A stretch of DNA of 64,000 nt, from NCBI GenBank assembly GCA_963773655.1, contig CAVZBX010000001.1, forward strand, positions 1,612,001 to 1,676,000. The letters are read 5' to 3'. This DNA comes from DASSQJ01 sp963773655 (GTDB taxonomy: Bacteria; Actinomycetota; Actinomycetes; Actinomycetales; Dermatophilaceae). The notes under the pieces are model-generated. The model ran no database searches. It was not told where the DNA came from and saw only the letters and a program-made list of their open reading frames with translations. Of the stretch, positions 40,306 through 48,681 are shown one piece after another. Position 1 is the stretch's first letter, and each line of letters begins with the position of its first letter. The position numbers were made by a program, and so were the translations under genes.

Positions 40306-42263
40306 GCACCAGCCTGGACGCCGGCTGGGTGACGCTGGAGTCGGAGCGGCTCGCGGGCCCACGAGTCTCCGAGCGCTGGCCGGAGGGTGGTGGCCTGCTC
40401 GGCGCACTGGCCACCGTCGACCACAAGCGGATCGGTCGCCGCTACATCGCCACGGCGGCGGTCTTCTTCACGCTGGCGGGGCTGAACGCCCTGGTGATGC
40501 GCACCCAGCTGATCGGGCCCGACGCGGGGGTCGTGAGCCCGGAGCGGTACAACCAGCTGTTCACCGTGCACGGGACGGCGATGATCTTCTTCTTCGCGAC
40601 CCCGATGCTGTTCGGGTTCGGCAACTTCCTCTTCCCGCTCATGCTCGGCACCCGCGACATGGCCTTCCCCCGCCTCAACGCCTTCGGCTACTGGGTCTTC
40701 GTCTCGGCCGGCACCCTGCTCTTCGCGAGCCTCGTCGTCGGGGTCGCACCCGACGGCGGCTGGTTCAGCTACGTCCCGCTCACCTCCGAGCGCTACTCCC
40801 CCGGGGTCAACCTCGACGTCTACTGCCTCTCGCTGCTCTTCCTCGGCGTCTCCACGACGGCCGGTGCCGTGAACTTCATCGTCACCGCGCTCAAGCTGCG
40901 GGCGCCCGGGATGACGCTGGCCCGGATGCCGGTGTTCGTCTGGGCCGTGGTCGTCACCTCCTTCATGGTGGTCTTCGCCCTGCCGCCGCTGAACACCGCG
41001 AACGTCATGCTCTTCCTCGACCGACGGTTCGGGACGCACTTCCTGGACCCGCAGCAAGGAGGGGACGCGGTGCTCTGGCAGCACCTGTTCTGGCTGTTCG
41101 GGCACCCCGACGTCTACATCATCGTGCTGCCGGCGCTGGGCATCATCTCCTCGATCGTGCCGGTCTTCTCCCGGCGTCCGATCGTGGCCTACCCGCTCAT
41201 CGTGCTCGCCGCGATCGCCACCGGCGTCATCTCCTTCGGCGTCTGGGTCCACCACATGTTCGCGGTCGGCCTGCCGCAGCTGTCGCTCTCCTTCTTCTCC
41301 GCGGCGAGCATCGTCGTCACCCTCCCGGCAGGCATCCAGATGTTCTCGTGGATCACGACCATGCTCACCGGCCGGCTGGTGCCGTCGGTGCCGATGCTGT
41401 GGGCGATGGGCTTCGTCGCCGCGTTCGTCGTCGGCGGGGTCACCGGGGTGATGTTCGCGGTCGTGGCCTTCGACCAGCAGGTCACCGACAGCTACTTCGT
41501 CGTCGCGCACTTCCACTACGTGCTCTTCGGCGGCGCGGTCCTGCCGATGCTCGCGGGCCTGTTCTTCTGGTGGCCGAAGATGACCGGCAGGATGACGAGC
41601 CCCCGCGGTGGACGGTGGAGCTTCTGGCTCACCTTCCTCGGGTTCAACCTCACCTTCTTCCCCATGCACGTGAGCGGCCTGCTCGGGATGCCGCGCCGGA
41701 TCTACACCTTCGAGCCCGGGCTCGGGTGGGACCTGTGGAACCTGCTCGCGACGATCGGGGCCTACCTGCTGGCGGTGGGGCTGCTCGTCACCGTCGGCGT
41801 GTTCGTCCACTCGTGGCGGCGGGGGCCCACCGCGCCACCGGACCCGTGGGGCGGCGAGAGCCTGGAGTGGCTGACGACCTCCCCGCCCCGCACCCACAAC
41901 TTCCCGGTGCTGCCGACGGTGCACAGCCTCCACCCGCTGTGGAACCGGGCCAGCCTGGACTCGGTGCTCACCGGTGCCGAGCGGGAGGACCGGGTGCTCG
42001 CCGACGGCCACGAGGTGCTCCAGACCAGCGAGCTCGACGGCGCGCCCGAGCGCCGCCTCGAGATGCCCGAGGACTCCGTCGTCCCCGCGGTCACGGCGGC
42101 CGCGCTCCTCACCGCGGTGGTGGCCCTGCTGCTCGGTGCGACCGTCGTCGCCGCCGTCGCCGTGGTGGGCACCGCGGCCGCGATCGGGTACTGGTTGTGG
42201 CCGTTCCCCGGCCCCCGTGAGGCGCTCGAGGAGCCGGTGCCGCACCCGGAGCGGGTCTCGTGA
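40302..42263 (+). CDS. coxA: Cytochrome c oxidase subunit I
   Basis: A 653-aa 12-helix heme-copper oxidase core that reduces O2 and pumps protons. Seen motifs: LFWLFGHPDVYI (CuB His-Tyr segment), WVHHMFAVGL (CuB histidines) and VAHFHYVLFGG (heme axial His). A long C-terminal extension after about residue 560 adds two more hydrophobic segments (VVALLLGATVVAAVAVVG), possibly replacing a small subunit IV. The GTG overlaps the coxB stop; the stop overlaps the coxC GTG. Confidence 0.95.
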   Translation: MSTSLDAGWVTLESERLAGPRVSERWPEGGGLLGALATVDHKRIGRRYIATAAVFFTLAGLNALVMRTQLIGPDAGVVSPERYNQLFTVHGTAMIFFFATPMLFGFGNFLFPLMLGTRDMAFPRLNAFGYWVFVSAGTLLFASLVVGVAPDGGWFSYVPLTSERYSPGVNLDVYCLSLLFLGVSTTAGAVNFIVTALKLRAPGMTLARMPVFVWAVVVTSFMVVFALPPLNTANVMLFLDRRFGTHFLDPQQGGDAVLWQHLFWLFGHPDVYIIVLPALGIISSIVPVFSRRPIVAYPLIVLAAIATGVISFGVWVHHMFAVGLPQLSLSFFSAASIVVTLPAGIQMFSWITTMLTGRLVPSVPMLWAMGFVAAFVVGGVTGVMFAVVAFDQQVTDSYFVVAHFHYVLFGGAVLPMLAGLFFWWPKMTGRMTSPRGGRWSFWLTFLGFNLTFFPMHVSGLLGMPRRIYTFEPGLGWDLWNLLATIGAYLLAVGLLVTVGVFVHSWRRGPTAPPDPWGGESLEWLTTSPPRTHNFPVLPTVHSLHPLWNRASLDSVLTGAEREDRVLADGHEVLQTSELDGAPERRLEMPEDSVVPAVTAAALLTAVVALLLGATVVAAVAVVGTAAAIGYWLWPFPGPREALEEPVPHPERVS

Positions 42264-42905
42264 CCTCGCTCGACGCGCTCCGCGCGGCACCCGGCGCGGT
42301 GGAGCGGCCGGGGGCGCTCGCCGCGGAGGCGCCCCGAGGGCGCCCGACCGGTGAGTGGGGGATGTTCCTCTTCGTCGCGACCGAGGCAACGCTCTTCGCC
42401 TGTCTGCTCGCCAGCTACTTCTACGTGCGCTTCACCCACGGCGGGCCCTGGCCCCCCGAGGGCATCGAGGAGCCCACGCTGCTCAAGCCCGCTGGTGATG
42501 ACGGGGATCCTGCATCGCGAGCAGCGCGACGATGGTGGTCGCCGACCTCGGCATCCGGCGCGGGCACCCGCGAGGCTGGTGCTGGGGGTCGCCGCGACCA
42601 TGGTGCTCGGGGGGGCCTTCCTCGTCCTCCAGGGGCTGGAGTACAGCGAGAAGCTGGCCACCTTCACCTGGACGACGAACGCCTACGGGTCCTTCTTCTT
42701 CACGATCACCGGCTTCCACGGGTTCCACGTCGCGGTGGGGCTGGTGATGCTCGGGTACACCGAGGTGGCGGCGCTGCGCGGCAAGTTCACCCGCGGCCGG
42801 CACGAACGCGTGCGGATGGTGTCGGTCTACTGGCACTTCGTCGACGTCGTCTGGGTCGCCGTGCTGACCTCCCTCTACCTGCTCGCCCAGGCGGGGGGTG
42901 GTTGA
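42260..42905 (+). pseudogene. coxC: Cytochrome c oxidase subunit III, interrupted by three 1-nt indels
   Basis: A 5-helix subunit III of about 215 aa. The first frame gives EWGMFLFVATEATLFACLLASYFYVRF; the C-terminal frame gives GAAFLVLQGLEY-like, FFTITGFHGFHVAVGLVMLG and VSVYWHFVDVVWVAV. The frames join only if three changes are made within about 80 nt: an extra C at 42488-42490, an extra C at 42513, and a missing base near 42571. With these corrections the helix-2 region reads as normal subunit III (ATMVVADLGIRRGH). Three indels with otherwise perfect conservation suggest a consensus error; the gene is probably intact in the organism. It is coupled to coxA and is followed 2 nt later by ctaG. 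Confidence 0.85.
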
Positions 42906-42907
42906 CG

Positions 42908-44317
42908 ATGTCCGACGTCCCCGACACCCGAGCCGCTGCCGCTGCCCCGGCGGGGCCCCGCCGCACCGCGGGGGCCGCGCTCGTGTGGTTCGCCGTGCTC
43001 GGCGGCTTCCTCGCCTGGGGCCTGCACCTGCTCGTCGCCTGGTTCGTCACCGAGGTGGTCTGCGTCCAGGGCCGCGACGAGGTCGCGGGCCTGGGGCTGC
43101 GCTGGGTCGCGGCCATCGCCACGGTCCTGCCCGGCCTCGTCGCCGTCGCGGCGCTCGTCGTCGCCCGCCGGGCGGGCCGCACCCTCGCCGGCGCGGACGA
43201 CGCGGACCCGAAGGTGGCGCGGGCGCGGTTCCTCGTGCTCATCGGCGGGTGGCTCAGCGCACTGAGTCTGGTCATGATCGTCTTCGGCGCCGTCGCGGTG
43301 GCCACCCTCCCCGTGTGCGGGGCGACCGGCCTGTCCGTCGTCGGGGCGGCCGTGGTCGGCTCGGGAGGCCCGGGGCGCACCATGGTCCACGCGCTCGCGG
43401 TGGTCCCCGCCCACGGGGCGCCGTCCCCCGGGAGCGGCCCCGACGTGTTTGCGGTCGCCCTCCTCGCCGGCCTGGCGCTGTGGGTGGCCGCGCATCTCCT
43501 GGGCACCTCCCGGTGCGCCGGCCGCACCCCTTCGCTCCGGGGTGGCGTGCGGCGCACCGGCACCGGGCGCCTGCTGGCGTTCGTCGCGGCGGTGGCGGTC
43601 CTCGCCGCGGCCCTCGGACCGTGGGCGGAGCAGCTCGCGCAGCGCAGCCTCGCCGCCCACATGGGGCAGCACATGCTCCTCCTCGTCGTGGCCGCACCGC
43701 TGCTCGCGGCGGCGGCTCCCGGTACCCCGCTCGTGCTGGTCCTCCCGGTCGGGGCCCGCCGCCGGGTGGCCGCAGCCCGGCACCGGCTGCGACGGGCCCC
43801 GGGCCTGCGCGGCCTCTCGAGCCCCCTCGGGGCGTGGCTGCTCAGCGTCGTCACGCTCTGGCTGTGGCACCTCCCCCCGCTGTACGAGGCCGCCCTGGGG
43901 TCCGAGCTCCTCCACGTGCTCGAGCACGCGAGCTTCCTCCTCGGCGCCTGGGCGTTCTGGTGGTACGTGCTCCACGAGGGCCCGGCGCGGCTCCGCGGAG
44001 GGGCTGCGGTCCTCTTCGTCTTCGCCGCCACGCTGCCCGGTGCCGCCCTGGGTGCGGTGCTGACGTTCGCGCAGGCGCCGCTGTACCCGACCCAGGCCGC
44101 CGGTGCCGCCCGGGCCGGGCTCGACCCGCTGACGGACCAGCAGCTGGCGGGCCTGGTGATGTGGGTGCCGCCCGACGTCGTCTACCTCGCGGTCACGGTG
44201 GCCCTGGTGCTGCCCTGGCTCGCCCGGCTCGCCGGGGACGAGGCCGGCGACGAGGCCGCCGACCGCGTTCTCCCACCCGCCCCGGTGGGCGGGCCCGGCC
44301 TGCAGGAGGCACCGTGA
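42908..44317 (+). CDS. ctaG: Cytochrome c oxidase assembly factor CtaG with an N-terminal membrane domain
   Basis: A 469-aa membrane protein. The C-terminal ~250 residues match the caa3-type CtaG family: HMGQHMLLLVVAAPLL, LWLWHLPPLYEAAL, LEHASFLLGAWAFWW, GLVMWVPPDVVYL. The first ~160 residues form a separate four-helix membrane domain (VWFAVLGGFLAWGLHLLVAW) resembling small membrane proteins often encoded beside caa3 oxidases, so this looks like a fusion. CtaG helps build the copper centre of subunit I. It is coupled to the next cytochrome gene by a GTGA overlap. Confidence 0.85.
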   Translation: MSDVPDTRAAAAAPAGPRRTAGAALVWFAVLGGFLAWGLHLLVAWFVTEVVCVQGRDEVAGLGLRWVAAIATVLPGLVAVAALVVARRAGRTLAGADDADPKVARARFLVLIGGWLSALSLVMIVFGAVAVATLPVCGATGLSVVGAAVVGSGGPGRTMVHALAVVPAHGAPSPGSGPDVFAVALLAGLALWVAAHLLGTSRCAGRTPSLRGGVRRTGTGRLLAFVAAVAVLAAALGPWAEQLAQRSLAAHMGQHMLLLVVAAPLLAAAAPGTPLVLVLPVGARRRVAAARHRLRRAPGLRGLSSPLGAWLLSVVTLWLWHLPPLYEAALGSELLHVLEHASFLLGAWAFWWYVLHEGPARLRGGAAVLFVFAATLPGAALGAVLTFAQAPLYPTQAAGAARAGLDPLTDQQLAGLVMWVPPDVVYLAVTVALVLPWLARLAGDEAGDEAADRVLPPAPVGGPGLQEAP

Positions 44318-44736
44318 CGGGCACCCGAGCCGATCGAGCGCACCCCGGGACGGTCTCCCGCCTCGTGGTGGCGGTGGCCCTCGCCTCGGCGGCCGCGGTC
44401 GCCCTGCTCGCCGGGTGTGGTGAGGACGTGCGCACCAGCGGTGCGGTCGTCCCCGGTGGCCACCCGGAGCGCGGCGCCGAGCTGATCCGGTCCTACGGGT
44501 GCGCCAGCTGCCACACCGTCGCCGGGGTCCCGGGGGCGGACGCCGACGTCGGCCCTCCCCTCACCGACTTCGGCGAGCGCGGCTACATCGCCGGTGAGCT
44601 CGTCAACGACCCCGACAACCTCCAGCGCTGGATCCGCGACCCGCAGGCGGTCGAGCCCGGCACGGTGATGCCGGACCTCGGGGTCACCGAGGAGGACGCC
44701 CGGGACATCGCGGCCTACCTCCTGGGGCAGCGGTGA
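44314..44736 (+). CDS. Membrane-anchored lipoprotein cytochrome c
   Basis: A 140-aa secreted mono-heme cytochrome c. The signal ends in a lipobox (ALLAGCGED); the heme site is GCASCHTV (near residue 63); the axial Met lies in GTVMPDLGV. Likely an electron shuttle between the bc complex and the caa3 oxidase at the outer face of the membrane. The GTG start overlaps the ctaG stop and its own stop overlaps qcrC. Confidence 0.88.
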   Translation: MTGTRADRAHPGTVSRLVVAVALASAAAVALLAGCGEDVRTSGAVVPGGHPERGAELIRSYGCASCHTVAGVPGADADVGPPLTDFGERGYIAGELVNDPDNLQRWIRDPQAVEPGTVMPDLGVTEEDARDIAAYLLGQR

Positions 44737-45584
44737 GCACCGGACGGGTGCGGAGCACCGGCCGGAGCCGGTGGCGCGCGCCGGCCGTGGCCCTGGCCGT
44801 CGTGGCCGCGGCCGGCGCGGGCACCGCGGCACTCGGTGACGAGGTCGTCGCCGCGCCCCGTCCCGCCGCGACGACACCGCCCGTGCCCGCCGTGTCCCCG
44901 CCCGTGGGGCGCCCGGGGGTCGAGCCGGTCCCGCCGGGCGGCACCGCGCTGGAGCGCGGCAGGCTCCTCTACGGCGCCAACTGCGCGAGCTGCCACGGCC
45001 AGACGGCCGAGGGCACCGGCCGCGGGCCGGACCTGCGGTCGGTCGGGACGGCGAGCACCGACTTCCAGCTGCGGACCGGCAGGATGCCCGTCGCCGAGCC
45101 CGACGAGCAGCCCCGCTCCGGCCCGCCGGCGTTCGGCCCCGACGACATCGAGGCACTCGTCGCCTACGTCGGGTCGCTCGGCGACGGGTCGGGGCCGTCG
45201 ATCCCGGTGCTCGGCGCCGGCGACGCCGCGCGCGGGCGCACGGTCTACCTCGCCAACTGCGCGGCCTGCCACTCCTCCAGCGGTGTCGGCGCGGCCCTCC
45301 CGTCCGGCCACGTCGCACCGTCCCTGCTCGACACGGCCACGACGCAGCTCGGTGAGGCGGTGCGCACCGGCCCCGGGCTGATGCCCCAGTTCCCCGACAC
45401 GCTCCTGTCGGACGCCGACGTCGCCGACGTCGCCGCCTACGTCGACGACCTCGCTGAGCGCCGGGACCAGGGCGGGTGGCCGCTCGGTGGCATCGGGCCG
45501 GTCCCCGAGGGCGCGGTCGGGTGGGTGCTCGGCCTCGGCACGCTGCTCGTCGTCATCCGGCTCCTCGGCAGGCGGGCCGAGTGA
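44733..45584 (+). CDS. qcrC: Diheme cytochrome c subunit of the bc complex (QcrC)
   Basis: A 283-aa actinobacterial-type diheme cytochrome cc. An N-terminal helix is followed by two CxxCH sites, NCASCHGQT (near residue 86) and NCAACHSSS (near 177), and a C-terminal membrane anchor (VGWVLGLGTLLVVIRLLG). It carries electrons out of the menaquinol:cytochrome c reductase, and in actinobacteria typically forms a supercomplex with the oxidase. Coupled by overlaps on both sides. Confidence 0.92.
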   Translation: MSTGRVRSTGRSRWRAPAVALAVVAAAGAGTAALGDEVVAAPRPAATTPPVPAVSPPVGRPGVEPVPPGGTALERGRLLYGANCASCHGQTAEGTGRGPDLRSVGTASTDFQLRTGRMPVAEPDEQPRSGPPAFGPDDIEALVAYVGSLGDGSGPSIPVLGAGDAARGRTVYLANCAACHSSSGVGAALPSGHVAPSLLDTATTQLGEAVRTGPGLMPQFPDTLLSDADVADVAAYVDDLAERRDQGGWPLGGIGPVPEGAVGWVLGLGTLLVVIRLLGRRAE

Positions 45585-46465
45585 TGCGGTGGCGCACCCC
45601 GGGCGCGCCGCGGCGCGACCAGCTGCCCCGCGGTCCGCAGCGGCGCGCGGCGGCCGGCTTCGCCCTGACCCTGGCCGGCGCGCTCGGGTTCGGGTGGGCG
45701 CACCTGGCCGGTGCGGACGTGCGCTGGCTGGGCGCCACCCTCGCCCTCTCCCTCGCCGGGCTGTCGTACGGACTGGCCGCCTGGAGCCGGCTGCTGCCCC
45801 CGGGGCCGGTCGTGGAGGAACGCGAGCCGATGCGCTCGCCCCCGGCCGACCGCCGCGCGCTGGCAGCGGACCTGGGCACCGCCGACGGCGCCATCGTCTC
45901 GGCCCCGCTGCCACGGCGCCTGCTCACCGCGGCGCTGTCCGTGCTCGGCCTCGCTCTCCTCGTCCCCCTCCGGGCCCTGCGCGGGCCGGGCCCGTCCCCG
46001 CAGGAGGCCCTGCCCCGCACGGCGTGGGCTCCCGGCGTCCGGGTGGTCACCCGCGACGGCGCACCCGTGCGCCTCGAGGACCTCGTCGTCGGAACGGCCG
46101 TCACCGTGCACCCCGAGGGCCACGTCGACGACGCCGACGCCGGGGTGCTGCTGCTGCGCCTCCCCGCCGACCGGCTGCGGCTGCCCCCGGAACGGAGCGG
46201 GTGGACCGTCGGCGGGGTGGTCGGCTACTCGAAGCTCTGCACGCACGCCGGGTGCCCGGTCGGGCTCTACGCCGAGACCACGGGTCAGCTGCTCTGCCCC
46301 TGCCACCAGTCGGTCTTCGACGCCTACGCGGGCGCCGAGCCGGTCTTCGGGCCCGCGGCCAGGCCGCTCCCGCAGCTTCCCCTCGCCCTCGACGACGACG
46401 GTGTGCTCGTGGCCACCGGCGACTTCCCCACCCCGCCGGGCCCCGGCTACTGGAGGACCTCGTGA
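45584..46465 (+). CDS. qcrA: Rieske iron-sulfur subunit of the bc complex (QcrA)
   Basis: A 293-aa membrane-anchored Rieske protein with three N-terminal hydrophobic segments, typical of actinobacterial QcrA. The 2Fe-2S ligands are in CTHAGCPVG and CPCHQSVFD. It transfers the first electron from menaquinol to cytochrome c. The ATG at 45584 overlaps the qcrC stop by one nt; a GTG at 45581 is an alternative. The stop overlaps the qcrB GTG. Confidence 0.93.
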   Translation: MRWRTPGAPRRDQLPRGPQRRAAAGFALTLAGALGFGWAHLAGADVRWLGATLALSLAGLSYGLAAWSRLLPPGPVVEEREPMRSPPADRRALAADLGTADGAIVSAPLPRRLLTAALSVLGLALLVPLRALRGPGPSPQEALPRTAWAPGVRVVTRDGAPVRLEDLVVGTAVTVHPEGHVDDADAGVLLLRLPADRLRLPPERSGWTVGGVVGYSKLCTHAGCPVGLYAETTGQLLCPCHQSVFDAYAGAEPVFGPAARPLPQLPLALDDDGVLVATGDFPTPPGPGYWRTS

Positions 46466-47931
46466 TCCCCCGGCTGCTCGCCCGGCGGACCGGCGAGTGG
46501 TTCGACGACCGGTTGCGGCTGTCGAGGGCCACCCGCAAGGCGGTGGGCAAGGTCTTCCCCGAGCACTGGTCGTTCATGCTCGGCGAGATCGCCCTCTACT
46601 CCTTCGTCGTGCTCCTCGTCACCGGCACCTACCTCACCTTCTTCTTCGACGCGACGACCGCCGAGCGTGAGTACCTCGGCAGCTACGCACCGCTGCACGG
46701 CGCGGAGGTGTCCGGGGCGTACGCGTCCACCGTGGAGCTGAGCTTCGACGTCCAGGGTGGGCTCCTCGTCCGCCAGGTCCACCACTGGGCGGCGCTCCTC
46801 TTCGTCGCCGCCGCGGTCGTGCACCTCTGCCGGATCCTGCTCACCGCCGCCTTCCGGCACCCCCGCGAGCTCAACTGGGTCGTCGGGGTGACCCTGCTGC
46901 TGCTCGCCGTGCTCAACGGCTTCACCGGCTACTCGCTGCCCGACGACCTGCTCTCCGGGACGGGGCTGCGGATCGCCTCCGCCGTGGTGCTCTCGATCCC
47001 CCTCGTCGGACCCTGGCTGCAGTTCCTCGTCTTCGGCGGCGAGTTCCCCGGCGAGGCCCTGGAGCAACGGCTGTTCGTCGCGCACGTGCTCCTCGTGCCC
47101 GCCCTCATCGTCGCCCTCGTCACCGTCCACATGGCGGTGCTGGTCCGCCAGAAGCACACCCAGTTCCGCGGGCCCGGGCGGCGGCAGACCAACGTCGTCG
47201 GCGCCCGGATGTGGCCGACGTACGCCGTGCGCTCGTTGTCGCTCCTCGCGGGGGTCGGCGCAGTGCTCGTCGCCCTCGGCGGGCTCGTGCAGATCAACCC
47301 GGTGTGGCTGTGGGGACCGTTCGAGCCGAACCTCGCCACCTCACCCGCCCAGCCGGACTGGTACGTCGGCTGGGTCGACGGCGCCCTGCGCCTCCTGCCC
47401 CCGTGGGAGTTCCGGGTGGCCGGCTACCTCGTTCCCAACGTCTTCTGGGCCGGCGTGGTCCTGCCCGCCCTCACCTTCGCCGTGCTCTACGCCTGGCCGT
47501 GGATCGACCGCCGGATCACCGGCGACCGTGCCGGGCACCACCTCCTGGAGGAGCCCCGCCGACGTCCGTTCCGCGTCGCGGTGCTCGTCGGTGCGGTCAC
47601 CTTCCTCGGGATGCTGCTGCTGGCGGGGGCGGAGGACATCGCCGCCCGCTTGTGGGGGGTGCCGGTGCGCGACCTGGTCCGCGTCATGCGGGTGGCCACC
47701 CTGGTGGTGCCGGCGCTCGCCGCCGGCCTCGCCTACCTCGTCACCCGGCGGCTGCTGAGGTCCCGGGCCCCGTCGCTGGCGCGGATGCCGTGGACCACGC
47801 CGCGTGACGAGCCGGACGCCCCCCGCCCGGGCGACGTCGGAGCCGGGAGCGCGGACGGGCACCCCGGGTCGGACGACGACCTGCGCCCGCCACCGGTGTC
47901 ACCGCCCCGGGTGGGGGGCGGTCGTGGTTGA
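46462..47931 (+). CDS. qcrB: Cytochrome b subunit of the bc complex (QcrB)
   Basis: A 489-aa cytochrome b. Heme-ligating histidines are in RQVHHWAALLFVAAAVVHL and the later FVAHVLLVPALIVALVTVHM. The Qo motif region is PDWYVGWVDG. The C-terminal extension after about residue 420 is long, as in actinobacteria, and ends in a disordered Pro/Asp/Gly tail. It oxidises menaquinol. GTG 46462 overlaps the qcrA stop; the next small gene starts inside its 3' end. Confidence 0.93.
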   Translation: MIPRLLARRTGEWFDDRLRLSRATRKAVGKVFPEHWSFMLGEIALYSFVVLLVTGTYLTFFFDATTAEREYLGSYAPLHGAEVSGAYASTVELSFDVQGGLLVRQVHHWAALLFVAAAVVHLCRILLTAAFRHPRELNWVVGVTLLLLAVLNGFTGYSLPDDLLSGTGLRIASAVVLSIPLVGPWLQFLVFGGEFPGEALEQRLFVAHVLLVPALIVALVTVHMAVLVRQKHTQFRGPGRRQTNVVGARMWPTYAVRSLSLLAGVGAVLVALGGLVQINPVWLWGPFEPNLATSPAQPDWYVGWVDGALRLLPPWEFRVAGYLVPNVFWAGVVLPALTFAVLYAWPWIDRRITGDRAGHHLLEEPRRRPFRVAVLVGAVTFLGMLLLAGAEDIAARLWGVPVRDLVRVMRVATLVVPALAAGLAYLVTRRLLRSRAPSLARMPWTTPRDEPDAPRPGDVGAGSADGHPGSDDDLRPPPVSPPRVGGGRG

Positions 47932-48235
47932 GTCGACCGGGGTGCTCTCGGTGCACCGCGAGGGGGAGCTGTGGCGGTGGCTCCACGAGGAGCGCGGCCC
48001 GCACGGGGCCCCGCAGCGGCTGTGGTCCTCGATCGCCTTCGCCGACCGGGAGTCCGCCGTGGAGGCGGCCCGGACGGCCTACCCCGAGGCCGTGCTGGCG
48101 GAGCCGCCCCCGCCACGCGGCCGCGGCCGCCGTCTCGCCGTGGCGGCCGCCACGATCGCGGTGCTCCTCGTGCTCCGGGCGCGGCGGGGTCGGGAGCGCC
48201 GGGTCACCACCTCCCCAGGTCGTCCACGCGCCTGA
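47924..48235 (+). CDS. Small hypothetical membrane-associated protein
   Basis: A 103-aa protein starting 8 nt inside the qcrB 3' end. The N-terminal half reads GVLSVHREGELWRWLHEE and RESAVEAARTAYPEAVL, a pattern like short single-fold proteins that wrap sugars or nucleotides; the second half has a hydrophobic segment (LAVAAATIAVLLVLRA) followed by basic residues. Function not recognised. Coupling to the qcr operon suggests co-expression. Confidence 0.55.
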   Translation: MVESTGVLSVHREGELWRWLHEERGPHGAPQRLWSSIAFADRESAVEAARTAYPEAVLAEPPPPRGRGRRLAVAAATIAVLLVLRARRGRERRVTTSPGRPRA

Positions 48236-48458
48236 GCCGACGCCGGCGCGCCCTCGCCGCCCTGAGCGCCCGGACCAGGCGCCGCTCCCGGGCGAGGAGC
48301 GAGAGCACCTCGGGATTGATCGTCCGGGTCCCGGGGCGCCGCCCCTCCACCAGCGTGGGCGCCCGCCGGAGCTGCTCGGTGATGTCGCCCAGCTCGGCGA
48401 CCAGCTCCTCGACGGTGCGATCGGTGCGGTCGGTGGTTCCGTGCCGGGTCACGTCCAC
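48204..48458 (-). CDS. Hypothetical small helical protein
   Basis: An 84-aa acidic-then-basic helical protein (TVEELVAELGDITEQLRRAPTLVEG ... ERRLVRALRAARARRRRLRR). It overlaps the end of the preceding plus-strand gene by 32 nt. GAAGGGG lies about 9 nt before the GTG. Coding bias is good; function unknown. Confidence 0.5.
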   Translation of the reverse strand: MDVTRHGTTDRTDRTVEELVAELGDITEQLRRAPTLVEGRRPGTRTINPEVLSLLARERRLVRALRAARARRRRLRRVDDLGRW

Positions 48459-48607
48459 GGCTCGTCCCCTTCGTCGGGCACCCGTCCTCGGCGGGCGCCT
48501 CCCCGTCGTAGGCCGGGGATCACGGTGTCCCTCGCTGTCGGAGCCACTGGAGGACTACCCGGCGCCGCCGGCGCCAAACGGGTGGCGACAGGGCGGGCCG
48601 GTCCGGT

Positions 48608-48632
48608 GGTTGGCAGCGCGCCGGCGGGGTAG
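48608..48632 (+). promoter_or_regulatory. Candidate SigB-type promoter of the UXS-like gene
   Basis: GGTT, 15-nt spacer, GGGTAG, 49 nt before the ATG at 48682, fitting the GNNT-N15-GGGTA pattern. The intergenic region 48459-48681 shows no other structure. Confidence 0.4.
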
Positions 48633-48681
48633 GACATGCGCGAACCGGGGTCGTCCGGACCCTGCCGCGGAGGAGGAGCGA

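Noticed and set aside
43272..43697. Antisense frames inside ctaG
   Set aside because: No homology; ctaG is clearly coding on the plus strand.
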